64,000 bases of DNA. Origin: Williamsia muralis NBRC 105860. GTDB lineage: Bacteria > Actinomycetota > Actinomycetes > Mycobacteriales > Mycobacteriaceae. The stretch spans positions 372,001-436,000 of the forward strand of contig NZ_BDAP01000005.1 in NCBI RefSeq assembly GCF_001598915.1, read 5' to 3'. Position 1 is the stretch's first letter. Each line of letters opens with the position of its first letter. Below the pieces are notes generated by a model. That model was not told the DNA's origin, searched no databases, and was given only the letters and a program-made list of their open reading frames with translations. Below, piece by piece: positions 44,618 through 52,755 of this stretch. Made by a program: the position numbers and the translations under genes.

Positions 44618-45912
44618 TGAGTGCTTCACCTGATCTGCTGCGCCTGGCCACTGCCGGCAGTGTGGACGACGGCAAGTCGACGCTAGTCGGCCGGTTGCTG
44701 TACGACACCAAGTCCGTGCTGGCCGACCAGATCGACGCGGTCACCCGCGCCTCGGTCGACAAGGGCCTCGATCAACCGGACCTGTCACTGCTCGTCGACG
44801 GTCTGCGCGCCGAGCGCGAACAGGGCATCACCATCGATGTCGCCTACCGCTACTTCGCCACACCGACGCGTTCGTTTGTGCTGGCCGACACGCCAGGGCA
44901 TGTGCAGTACACCCGCAACACGGTGTCCGGCGCGTCCACTGCGGGCCTGGTCATCCTGCTCGTTGATGCCCGCAAGGGTGTCATTTCGCAGACCCGTCGG
45001 CATGCCGCGGTGATGGCCTTGCTGGGTGTGCCCCGACTTGTGTTGGCAGTCAACAAGATCGACCTGGTCGACGACCCGGAAAAGGTGTTCGGCGAGATCC
45101 GGACCCAGTTCACCGACATGACAACCTCGCTCGGTTGGAGTGCCGATCGGGTCGTTTCGATCCCGGTGTCGGCGCTACACGGCGACAACGTCGCCGTGCG
45201 TTCGGACAACACGCCCTTCTACGACGGACCGACACTGATCGAGCACCTCGAGTCCGTGCCCGTCGAAGACGACCGCAAGCCGGTCGGTTTCCGCTTCCCT
45301 GTGCAGTACGTGATCCGGCCCCGCACACCTGAGTACCCCGACTACCGGGGATACGCCGGTCAGGTCGCCGCTGGACGGGTCACCGTCGGCGACGAGGTGG
45401 TTGTCCTGCCTTCGGGCACCCGCACCACCGTCGAACGCATCGACACCGCGGACGGTTCGCTGCAGTCCGCCCACACCGGGCGCAGCGTGACCGTGCTCCT
45501 CGCGGACGACGTCGACGTATCCCGCGGTGACGTGATCGCCGCAGTCGCCGATGCGCCAGAACCCATTTCGCAGTTCAGTGCCACGGTCTGCTGGCTCGGC
45601 GACAAGGCTCTGCGCCCCGGTGCTCGACTGCTGCTCAAGCACGGCGCCCGCACCACCCAGGCCATCGTCGGCGAACTCGAGGTGCTGTTCGACGAGCAGG
45701 AACTGGTACTGCGCGATCAGCCCGAATCGCTGGAACTGAACCAGATCGGCCGGATCTCGGTGCAGACCGCACAGCCGATCAGCGCCGATGACTACAACAC
45801 CAACCGCGAGACCGGCAGTTTCCTGTTGATCGACCCGCAGGGCGGCAACACCCTCGGCGCCGGACTGGTGGGCGACGCCCTGTCGCAGCTGCACCTGAAA
45901 GAACTTGTGTGA
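44617..45912 (+). CDS. cysN: sulfate adenylyltransferase subunit 1 (GTPase), without APS kinase domain
   Basis: A 431-residue GTPase with G1 AGSVDDGKSTLVGRLLYD, G3 DTPGHVQYTRN and G4 NKIDLV. It drives APS synthesis by GTP hydrolysis. Mycobacterial CysNC carries a fused C-terminal APS kinase; this protein stops after the elongation-factor-like domains, so PAPS would need a separate kinase. Coupled to cysD and the chelatase gene. Confidence 0.95.
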   Translation: MSASPDLLRLATAGSVDDGKSTLVGRLLYDTKSVLADQIDAVTRASVDKGLDQPDLSLLVDGLRAEREQGITIDVAYRYFATPTRSFVLADTPGHVQYTRNTVSGASTAGLVILLVDARKGVISQTRRHAAVMALLGVPRLVLAVNKIDLVDDPEKVFGEIRTQFTDMTTSLGWSADRVVSIPVSALHGDNVAVRSDNTPFYDGPTLIEHLESVPVEDDRKPVGFRFPVQYVIRPRTPEYPDYRGYAGQVAAGRVTVGDEVVVLPSGTRTTVERIDTADGSLQSAHTGRSVTVLLADDVDVSRGDVIAAVADAPEPISQFSATVCWLGDKALRPGARLLLKHGARTTQAIVGELEVLFDEQELVLRDQPESLELNQIGRISVQTAQPISADDYNTNRETGSFLLIDPQGGNTLGAGLVGDALSQLHLKELV

Positions 45913-46652
45913 CAACACTTGTGCTCGCCGCCCATGGCAGCCGCGACCCCCGGTTCGCGGCCACCATGGAACGGATCACCCATGGTGTCCGCACCCGGCT
46001 CCCCGGGGTCGATGTGCGCCTCGGCTACCTCGACCTCAATTCCCCGAGCGTCGCCGACGTCCTCACGGCTTGCACTGGCCGGGTGATGGTCGCTCCCCTG
46101 CTGCTGTCCAACGCTTTTCACAGCAAGGTCGATCTTCCGGCGATCGTCTCCGACGCCTGCGCCGCCAACCCCGACATCGAGGTCCGGCAGTTGCCGCCAC
46201 TCGGAGATGATCCCCGGATCGTCAGCGCGCTGATCGGCCGGCTGGACCAGGCAGGCATCCGCGCCACCGACGGCGTCGTGTTGACCGCGGTCGGATCCAG
46301 CGATCCCACTGCCGACGAGGCCGTTCGGGGCCGCGCCGCAGAACTCGCCGTCCGGCTCCGGACACCGTTGGTGCAGACGGTCTTCGCGACCCGACTGGGC
46401 CAGGATCACAGCAATCTGCATCAGTCTCTACGGAGTCTGCGTCGCGGCGGTGCACGGCGTGTTGTTGTCAGCCCGTATTTCTTGTCCGCAGGATTACTGA
46501 CCGAACGCGTCGACGCGGCCGTGGACCATCTTGCCCCGGGTTCGTTGATAGCCGGCCCGATCGGGGCTCATCCCGACCTGATCGACGTCGTGTGCGACCG
46601 TTTCCGCGACGCGACCATGGCCACCCCGGCTCCGTTCTCTGCGTTCAGATAG
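45909..46652 (+). CDS. CbiX/SirB-type sirohydrochlorin chelatase
   Basis: A 247-residue double-domain chelatase: an N-terminal AAHGSRDPRFAATMERI with the metal-binding His, and SNAFHSKVDLPAIV with the second His. The GTG start overlaps cysN by 4 bp. In this operon its likely job is iron insertion into sirohydrochlorin to give siroheme for SirA. Confidence 0.88.
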   Translation: MTTLVLAAHGSRDPRFAATMERITHGVRTRLPGVDVRLGYLDLNSPSVADVLTACTGRVMVAPLLLSNAFHSKVDLPAIVSDACAANPDIEVRQLPPLGDDPRIVSALIGRLDQAGIRATDGVVLTAVGSSDPTADEAVRGRAAELAVRLRTPLVQTVFATRLGQDHSNLHQSLRSLRRGGARRVVVSPYFLSAGLLTERVDAAVDHLAPGSLIAGPIGAHPDLIDVVCDRFRDATMATPAPFSAFR

Positions 46653-47247
46653 AACGCTTGGTCGCCGCTTTCTCGGTCAGCGGCAACCCATGGTAAGTAC
46701 CTGCCAAGGCCGCCCCGGCCGCGAGTAGTGGCGCGGTGTCGCGCAGGGTCCGGGTCATCACAAAGGCCCCCTCCAACGCGCAGATGATGGCGATGATGAC
46801 CTCCCTCGCCGTGTCCGGATGGACGCCTCGACTCTCGAAGTACGCCGTTCCCAGCGTGATCCAGTCACCGAACACCGATGCTGCGGCCAACCGGAGCGAT
46901 TCGTCGGCATTTGCGACCTCACCGGCAACGGTGGACACCGGACACATGTTCGCAAAACCGGTCTGCTCGATGTCCTCGGCAGCCAGGGCGAACGCCGCTC
47001 TGATGCCGTCTCCGAGGTCGGTCTGGTCGGCGAAGACCGCCGGGATGATCGCGGCGTAGGCGACGCCCGCGTTCACCAGTGCCTCACGGGCGATCTGCGC
47101 CTTGCCCTCGGGAAAGTGATGGTAGATGGACCCGATCGGCGCACCGGATCCGGCGACGATCTGCTTCATGCTCAGCGCTGCGTACCCGTGCACCCGCATC
47201 AGTTCGACCGCCGTGGTCAGGATCGTTTCGCGCGTTCCTCTTGCCAT
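46645..47247 (-). CDS. TetR-family repressor
   Basis: A 200-residue TetR regulator. The HTH is GYAALSMKQIVAGSGAPIGS-IYHHF, and the C-terminal half (CPVSTVAGEVANADESLRLA) is of the YxaF/LmrA-like type. GGAGGTG before ATG 47247 decides the start. It is divergent from the alpha/beta hydrolase at 47316, with a perfect 34-bp palindrome between them that should be its operator. It ends 8 bp inside the convergent chelatase gene. Confidence 0.9.
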   Translation of the reverse strand: MARGTRETILTTAVELMRVHGYAALSMKQIVAGSGAPIGSIYHHFPEGKAQIAREALVNAGVAYAAIIPAVFADQTDLGDGIRAAFALAAEDIEQTGFANMCPVSTVAGEVANADESLRLAAASVFGDWITLGTAYFESRGVHPDTAREVIIAIICALEGAFVMTRTLRDTAPLLAAGAALAGTYHGLPLTEKAATKRSI

Positions 47248-47266
47248 CAGCACCTCCACGTCCCAT

Positions 47267-47300
47267 ACTAGAGCAATCGTTCTAGAACGATTGCTCTAGT
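47267..47300. promoter_or_regulatory. 34-bp perfect palindromic operator between tetR and hydrolase
   Basis: A perfect 17+17 palindrome running from ACTAGAGCAATCGTTCT to its complement. It lies 20 bp before the TetR start and 16 bp before the hydrolase start, so bound repressor could block both promoters. Confidence 0.8.
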
Positions 47301-47315
47301 ACCGGGGAGGTCACC

Positions 47316-48155
47316 ATGCAGACAGTGCAGCTGGGCGCAGGAACCATCGAGTATCGCGAGGTGGGAGATCCGGAAGGCCCTCCCGTGGTGCTCACCCACG
47401 GATTGCTGATGAACAACCACCAATGGGATCTGGTGCTGCCACTCCTGCCTGACGGCTTCCGCTACCTGTTGCCTGTGCTGCCATTGGGCGGCCATCGCAT
47501 CCCGATGGACCCCGATGCCGACCTGACGATGCCCGGAATGGTCGGCATCCTGTCCGAGTTCTTGGCGGCACTGCGCCTGCAGCAGGTGACGCTGATCCTG
47601 AGCGACTGGGGCGGCCCGTTGTTCTTGCCCGAGCTCACGTCCGGTGAACGGATCACCCGCCTGGTGGTCTGCCCGGCCGAAGCGTACGACAACTTCCCAC
47701 CGGGGTTCCCCGGCAAGGTGGTGAAGGTCGCGGTCTCGGTACCGGGCGGAATCCTGTTCGCGCTGCATCAGTTTCGCAACCGCTTCTTACGCCGAACTCC
47801 GATGGTCCTCGGGTTGATGGCAAAAAAACGCATTCCGGACGACATCATCGCTCGATGGACCGATCCCGGGGTGGCATCAGCCGACGTCCGCCGAGACGTA
47901 CTGGCCTACTGCCGAACGAGATTCGACAAGGCAGCTCTGATCGCTGCAACCGAGAAGCTGCGCGACTTCGCGGGGCCTGTGCTGATCATCTGGGCGCCTG
48001 AGACCAACGTGATGCGGCGCGAGCACGGGCAACAGCTCGCCGACCTGTTCCCCAAGGGCACCCTCGCCGAGGTCGACGACGCCTACGTCTTGATCATGCT
48101 CGATCAGCCCCAGCGCACCGCCGAGCTCATCGGTGAGTTCCTGGTGAGCACCTGA
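47316..48155 (+). CDS. alpha/beta hydrolase-fold protein lacking the usual catalytic His
   Basis: A 279-residue alpha/beta hydrolase: HGLLMNNHQW oxyanion region and Asp97 in LILSDWGGPLF as the nucleophile position. Near the C-terminus the expected Gly-His (in relatives DDAGHFVMLD) is replaced by Tyr257-Val258 (DDAYVLIMLD). The active site may therefore be altered or inactive. GGGGAGG precedes the ATG. It is probably controlled by the divergent TetR protein. Confidence 0.82.
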   Translation: MQTVQLGAGTIEYREVGDPEGPPVVLTHGLLMNNHQWDLVLPLLPDGFRYLLPVLPLGGHRIPMDPDADLTMPGMVGILSEFLAALRLQQVTLILSDWGGPLFLPELTSGERITRLVVCPAEAYDNFPPGFPGKVVKVAVSVPGGILFALHQFRNRFLRRTPMVLGLMAKKRIPDDIIARWTDPGVASADVRRDVLAYCRTRFDKAALIAATEKLRDFAGPVLIIWAPETNVMRREHGQQLADLFPKGTLAEVDDAYVLIMLDQPQRTAELIGEFLVST

Positions 48156-48177
48156 CTCTCGCCCCGGGGGCGTACAC

Positions 48178-48219
48178 ACGCGAAAACGACCCAGCCGGCC
48201 GGCTGGGTCGTCTTCGCGT
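48178..48219. terminator. bidirectional terminator between hydrolase and cysA
   Basis: Arms ACGCGAAAACGACCCAGCC and GGCTGGGTCGTCTTCGCGT with a 4-base GGCC loop form a long GC-rich stem between two convergent genes. Confidence 0.8.
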
Positions 48220-48225
48220 CAAGGG

Positions 48226-49224
48226 TCAGGCGAGCGCGGCGTCGGGCACCCGCGTAGCCCTGACGTACACGTCGTCGCCATCCCTCAGGCCCAGCGCCGC
48301 AGCATCACCACGGGTGATCTGGGCGTGGAAATCCTCGTTCGTGGCAGCGTTCTCGAGTTCGACACGCACCTCGAATCCGAGGTACACCACGCGTTTGACC
48401 CGCGCCTTGAGTACACCGGTCTCCGCCGCGTTCTTGTCTGCGGACGCCAGTGCGAGGTCGGGGGTTCGGCCGACACGGATGTCGTGTGGCCGGACGAGTA
48501 CCCCGTTCAGCTTTGCCACCGAGCCGAGGAACGACATCACGAACTTGTTGTCCGGCCGGTCATAGAGGTCGGCCGGTGAGCCGATCTGCTCGATGCGACC
48601 CTTGTTCAGCACTGCGATACGGTCGGCGACGTCAAGCGCCTCCTGCTGATCGTGGGTGACCAGCACGGTGGTCACCTGGACCTCGTCGTGAAGCCTGCGC
48701 AGCCATGCCCGCAGATCCTCTCGGACCTTGGCGTCGAGTGCGCCGAACGGCTCGTCGAGCAACAACACCTTGGGGTCCACGGCCAACGCTCGGGCCAGCG
48801 CCATGCGCTGTCGCTGTCCGCCGGACAGCTGTGCGGGATAACGGGTCTGGAAACCTGCCAGGCCCACCACCTCGAGCAGCTCGTCGACCTTCGCCTTGAT
48901 CTCGTTCTTGGGCCGCTTACGGATCTTGAGCCCGAACGCCACGTTGTCCCGCACCGTCATGTGCTTGAAGGCCGCGTAGTGCTGAAACACGAACCCGATG
49001 TCGCGACGCTGTGGGGAGATCCGCGTGACATCGTCACCGTTGATGAGCACGGTCCCCGAGTCGAGCTGATCCAGTCCTGCAATGGCGCGCAGAAGCGTCG
49101 ACTTGCCCGATCCCGACGGTCCGAGCAGTGCGGTCAGCGAGCCGACCGGGATGTCGATGGACACGTTGTCGAGGGCGGCGAAGTCGCCGTAACGCTTGTT
49201 CGCGTCGATAACCGAGATCGTCAT
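48226..49224 (-). CDS. cysA: sulfate/thiosulfate ABC importer, ATP-binding subunit
   Basis: A 332-residue ABC ATPase: Walker [10 protein letters not shown], signature [15 protein letters not shown], Walker [13 protein letters not shown], and a C-terminal TOBE-like region. It powers sulfate import with CysT, CysW and SubI. It overlaps cysW by 4 bp. Confidence 0.96.
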   Translation of the reverse strand: MTISVIDANKRYGDFAALDNVSIDIPVGSLTALLGPSGSGKSTLLRAIAGLDQLDSGTVLINGDDVTRISPQRRDIGFVFQHYAAFKHMTVRDNVAFGLKIRKRPKNEIKAKVDELLEVVGLAGFQTRYPAQLSGGQRQRMALARALAVDPKVLLLDEPFGALDAKVREDLRAWLRRLHDEVQVTTVLVTHDQQEALDVADRIAVLNKGRIEQIGSPADLYDRPDNKFVMSFLGSVAKLNGVLVRPHDIRVGRTPDLALASADKNAAETGVLKARVKRVVYLGFEVRVELENAATNEDFHAQITRGDAAALGLRDGDDVYVRATRVPDAALA

Positions 49225-50117
49225 ACCAGTTCACTCTCCTGCGTTTTCGGGGCTGTCTCGGCCGGGTCCGCGGCAGCGTCGGACTCGTTGCTCGCCTGTC
49301 GGCGCTCGATTTGATTGGTTCCGGTACGCCGCTGCACGAGTGTCATCAGCAGCAGCACGATGATGGCGATGATCATCAGCAGCGTCGCCGCCGCGTAGGC
49401 GCCGTATTCGTTGTAGTCGTCGGTGTACCGCGACGACACCAGCAGCGTGAGGGTCTGAGAGATGCCAGGCAGATTCGACGACACGATGATCACCGCGCCG
49501 TATTCGCCGAGCGAGCGCGCGATGGTCAGGACCACGCCGTAGGAGAGCCCCCATCGGATGGCGGGCAACGTGATCCGCCAGAAGGTCTGCCAGCCGTTGG
49601 CCCCCAGCGTCGCAGCAGCCTCCTCCTGCTCGGTTCCGATCTCGCGCAGCACCGGTTCCACCTCACGGACCACGAAGGGCAGTGTGACGAAGATGGTTGC
49701 AAGCACCATGCCCGGCAGCCCGAAGATCACCCGGAAGCCGAGACTCTCGACTCCGCCGAACCAGCCTCCGTACCCCCACAACAGGATCAGGGCGACACCG
49801 ACCACGATGGGAGAGACGGCGAACGGCAGGTCAACGATTGCCTCGACGACGCCTCGACCGCGGAAACGTCCACGTACCAGAGCCATTGCGGTGAACACAC
49901 CGAAGACCACGTTCAACGGGACCACGATGAGAACGATCAGCAGACTCAGCTGCAGAGCGGAGATCGCTGCGGGTGTGGTGATCCAGTCCCAGAACTGGCC
50001 GATGCCGTGCTCGAACGACCGATAGAAGATGAGTGCCACTGGAACCACCAGCAGCACAAAGAGATACAGCAATGCGATCACACGCAGGGTGAGTTGCGGG
50101 AATCTGGAGATCTTCAT
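49221..50117 (-). CDS. cysW: sulfate ABC importer permease CysW
   Basis: A 298-residue permease with six predicted helices. The EAA loop is [20 protein letters not shown], and [19 protein letters not shown] is characteristic of sulfate permeases. A charged C-terminal tail extends beyond the last helix. It shares one base with cysT. Confidence 0.95.
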   Translation of the reverse strand: MKISRFPQLTLRVIALLYLFVLLVVPVALIFYRSFEHGIGQFWDWITTPAAISALQLSLLIVLIVVPLNVVFGVFTAMALVRGRFRGRGVVEAIVDLPFAVSPIVVGVALILLWGYGGWFGGVESLGFRVIFGLPGMVLATIFVTLPFVVREVEPVLREIGTEQEEAAATLGANGWQTFWRITLPAIRWGLSYGVVLTIARSLGEYGAVIIVSSNLPGISQTLTLLVSSRYTDDYNEYGAYAAATLLMIIAIIVLLLMTLVQRRTGTNQIERRQASNESDAAADPAETAPKTQESELV

Positions 50118-50965
50118 CAGTTCGCCTCCTCACGGCGCGAGGTCCAGCGACCGAGTACTCGCAGGACGAGCAGCACGACAAAGGCGATCAGCAGCAGGGC
50201 CACCGATACCGCGGCGGCATCAACTGGTGAGTCGATCTCGAGTTGCTGCTGGATGTACTGCGACGCCACCTGGGTATCGCCGGGGATGTTGCCGCCGATC
50301 AGCACAACCGAACCGAACTCGCCGATGGCGCGGGTGAAGGCCAGACCTGCACCCGAGAGCACCGCCGGAGCCAGTGACGGGAAGATGATCCGCCACCAGA
50401 TGGTCCAGTTGCCTGCGCCCAGAGACGCGGCTGCTTCTTCGACCTCTTTGTCGATCTCGATCAGCACGGGCTGCACCTGACGGACGACAAACGGCAACGT
50501 GACGAAGGTCAGCGCGATCACCAGTGCCGGGCGGGTCGCGTTGAGTTCGATGTCGATCGGACTGCTCGGTCCGTACAGGGAGAGCAGTACGAGGCTGGCG
50601 ACGATGGTGGGGAGCGCGAACGGCAGATCGATGAGCGAGTTGACGATTCGCTTGCCCGGGAACTCGTCCCGGACCAGGACCCAGGCCACGATGGTGCCCA
50701 TCACCACGTTGATCAGTGCCACGACCAGTGAGACGAGGACCGTCACCTTCAGGGCGTCGACTGCGCCGTCGTCGCTGACGGCGGCCCAGAATCCACTCCA
50801 ACCGTCGTCGAACGCCTCACTGGTGATCGCGGCGAGCGGCAGGAGCACGATGATGCTCAACCACAGACCGGCAATACCGATGCTGAGCGGCCCGACGCTG
50901 CCCCATCCTCGCTTGGGTGGACCTGATGAAGCGGGTGGCTTCAACGGCGTCACTGTGGCGGTCAT
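50117..50965 (-). CDS. cysT: sulfate ABC importer permease CysT
   Basis: A 282-residue permease with six helices. The EAA loop is EEAAASLGAGNWTIWWRIIF, followed by TRAIGEFGSVVLIGGNIPGD. It pairs with CysW to form the channel. It overlaps subI by 4 bp. Confidence 0.95.
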   Translation of the reverse strand: MTATVTPLKPPASSGPPKRGWGSVGPLSIGIAGLWLSIIVLLPLAAITSEAFDDGWSGFWAAVSDDGAVDALKVTVLVSLVVALINVVMGTIVAWVLVRDEFPGKRIVNSLIDLPFALPTIVASLVLLSLYGPSSPIDIELNATRPALVIALTFVTLPFVVRQVQPVLIEIDKEVEEAAASLGAGNWTIWWRIIFPSLAPAVLSGAGLAFTRAIGEFGSVVLIGGNIPGDTQVASQYIQQQLEIDSPVDAAAVSVALLLIAFVVLLVLRVLGRWTSRREEAN

Positions 50966-52101
50966 ACCTTGCCTCCGGCGTCGTAGATCTCGGTGATTGC
51001 CCCGGAGGTGCCGAACAGCGCTTTGTCCACTGCCGGCCAGCCTTTGAGGTCTCTACCTTTGTTCTTCGCGGCAGTGCCCTCGCCGAGGACCTTGCCCAAT
51101 TCGCTGATCGTCCACAGTTTGGTGATCACACCGGGGAACAGATCCTTGGTCTCCTCGATGACCGTCGGGTCGACGGGACGGAAACCCTGCTGCGCCCAGA
51201 GTCGTTGCGCCGGTGGGGTGAACAGATAGCTGACGAAGGCGTTGGCCGCCTCCTTCTCCTTGCTGAAGTTCACCACTGCGACCGGGTTCTCGATCTTGAA
51301 CGTCTCGGGTGGGATGACGTAGTCGACGCGCTGCCCCGGCTTGGCGGTGGGGTTCTGGTTCTTGAGGAAGATCGCCTCGTTCTCGTAGCTGATCAGCACA
51401 TCGCCTTGACCCTGCTCGAATGCGGTGGTCGCCTCACGGCCGGACTTGGGCTGTACCCGGGTGTGGTCGCGGACGAGTTCGGCCACGTAGTCCAGCCCGG
51501 CTTGCTCGTTCAGCCCACCGTTGCTCTTCGCGGCGAACGGTGCCAGCAGATTCCATTTGGCCGATCCCGAACTACCGGGGTTCGGGGTGACAACCTGGAC
51601 ACCGGGCTTCAAGAGGTCGTCCCAGGTACGGATGTTCTTCGGATTTCCCTCGCGGACCACGAGCGCGACCACGGACCCGAACGGGGTACTGCCGTTGGGG
51701 TACTGCTCGGCCCAGTCCTTGTCCACCACCCCTTCTTTCACCAGGCGGGTGATGTCGGGTGCGACGGAGAAGTTGACGACATCGGCCGGGACGCGGCGGG
51801 CGACCTTACGTGACTGGTCGCCGGACGCGCCGTACGACTGCGAGAAGCCGATGCCCTTGCCCTCCTCGGTGTCGCGGAAGGCCGGGATGATCGCGTCATA
51901 TCCGATCTTCGGCACCGCGTACGCAAAGAGGTTGAGGTGCCGTGAACCGCTGGAGATGTCCTGGCCGCCGGGCTCGTCGGTGGAACCGCCGCCGCAGGCC
52001 GAGAGCACCAGCGCGGACACGGTCAGCATGGTGAGGATCCCGGCCGACGATCTCCGAGCGCGCCTTCGCGTACTCGTTCGGCGGGAGAGACGGAAAAGCA
52101 C
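50962..52101 (-). CDS. subI: sulfate-binding lipoprotein
   Basis: A 379-residue solute-binding lipoprotein with an Arg-rich N-region and the lipobox LVLSAC (Cys36). The mature part has AYAVPKIGYDAIIPAF and PNPGSSGSAKWNLLAPFAA, typical of sulfate-binding proteins. GTG 52101 follows AAGGGG. It captures sulfate outside the membrane for CysTWA. The Cys-containing upstream ORF lies 73 bp before it. Confidence 0.94.
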   Translation of the reverse strand: MLFRLSRRTSTRRRARRSSAGILTMLTVSALVLSACGGGSTDEPGGQDISSGSRHLNLFAYAVPKIGYDAIIPAFRDTEEGKGIGFSQSYGASGDQSRKVARRVPADVVNFSVAPDITRLVKEGVVDKDWAEQYPNGSTPFGSVVALVVREGNPKNIRTWDDLLKPGVQVVTPNPGSSGSAKWNLLAPFAAKSNGGLNEQAGLDYVAELVRDHTRVQPKSGREATTAFEQGQGDVLISYENEAIFLKNQNPTAKPGQRVDYVIPPETFKIENPVAVVNFSKEKEAANAFVSYLFTPPAQRLWAQQGFRPVDPTVIEETKDLFPGVITKLWTISELGKVLGEGTAAKNKGRDLKGWPAVDKALFGTSGAITEIYDAGGKV

Positions 52102-52174
52102 GGTTGTGTCCCCTTGTTTCAGGTCGGATGTGTTCGAGTCGAATCAGCGCAGGGCAATGCCCCGGAAAACGTGT

Positions 52175-52264
52175 TCAGCGACAGAGCGCGTCGAAAACGC
52201 AGCGGTAATCGACCGCGAACAACGCCAGGGTGTGGCGTACGCGGTAACCGACGGCTGCAGACAT
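52175..52264 (-). CDS. cysteine-containing upstream ORF before subI
   Basis: A 29-residue ORF whose end reads DYRCVFDALCR-stop, so two Cys codons fall within the last eight codons. A TAGTCT -10 element ends seven bases before its ATG, consistent with a leaderless start. By analogy with cysteine attenuation in mycobacteria it may tune sulfate import to cysteine supply. It does not match the RRHIDL leader pattern, so the call is weaker than the sirA leader. Confidence 0.5.
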   Translation of the reverse strand: MSAAVGYRVRHTLALFAVDYRCVFDALCR

Positions 52265-52271
52265 AGGCCGA

Positions 52272-52277
52272 AGACTA
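52272..52277 (-). promoter_or_regulatory. -10 element of the subI operon
   Basis: TAGTCT on the minus strand fits the actinobacterial TANNNT -10 and ends seven bases before ATG 52264. The -35 region (TTGTCG-like) is poorly spaced. Confidence 0.4.
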
Positions 52278-52330
52278 GCAGGATGAATTGGTCGACAAAC
52301 TCACCAAAAGAGGACCGGATGAGCCCCTGC

Positions 52331-52408
52331 TCAGCCGAGCAACAACCAGGCCACCACTACCAACAGGATCAGACCGATCAGGGCCATCGTGACCTTCGAG
52401 CGAGGCAT
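52331..52408 (-). CDS. 25-residue single-pass membrane peptide
   Basis: MPRSKVTMALIGLILLVVVA followed by five more residues: one membrane helix after a short basic N-terminus. Its ATG shares one base with the stop of the 67-residue gene, so it is probably co-translated. Function unknown. Confidence 0.5.
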   Translation of the reverse strand: MPRSKVTMALIGLILLVVVAWLLLG

Positions 52409-52611
52409 CAGTGTTCTCCGGAATCGGATTCGGTGGACTCGCGCCGGTCGACAACCCGAAATGAGGTGTCTACCAGCAGATTCATCAGATAGGACAGGCC
52501 GATGGCCAGCGGTACGACCACCGCGGCGCAGACAAGAATCTGGGGGACGAACGACAACGACGTCAGCCACTCCTCGACGCCGTCCCACCACGTTGTCATC
52601 GCATCCACCAC
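52408..52611 (-). CDS. small membrane protein, Rv2401A-like
   Basis: A 67-residue protein with one strong helix (VPQILVCAAVVVPLAIGLSY) and a charged C-terminal tail. It sits between subI and the GH15 gene, the place of Rv2401A in M. tuberculosis. It is followed directly by the 25-residue peptide gene. Function unknown. Confidence 0.7.
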   Translation of the reverse strand: MVDAMTTWWDGVEEWLTSLSFVPQILVCAAVVVPLAIGLSYLMNLLVDTSFRVVDRRESTESDSGEH

Positions 52612-52755
52612 AACAGCCTAGCCCGACGACTTTTGTTCACCGTGATTCAAAATCGGCCAGGACTGTGTTCGGTGGAGTCGGACGCTGTGCGGCTCGCCTC
52701 TGCGAGTATCGCTGCATCGGTGGCATGGGGCATCGCGCAACCGCATGATAGAGCG

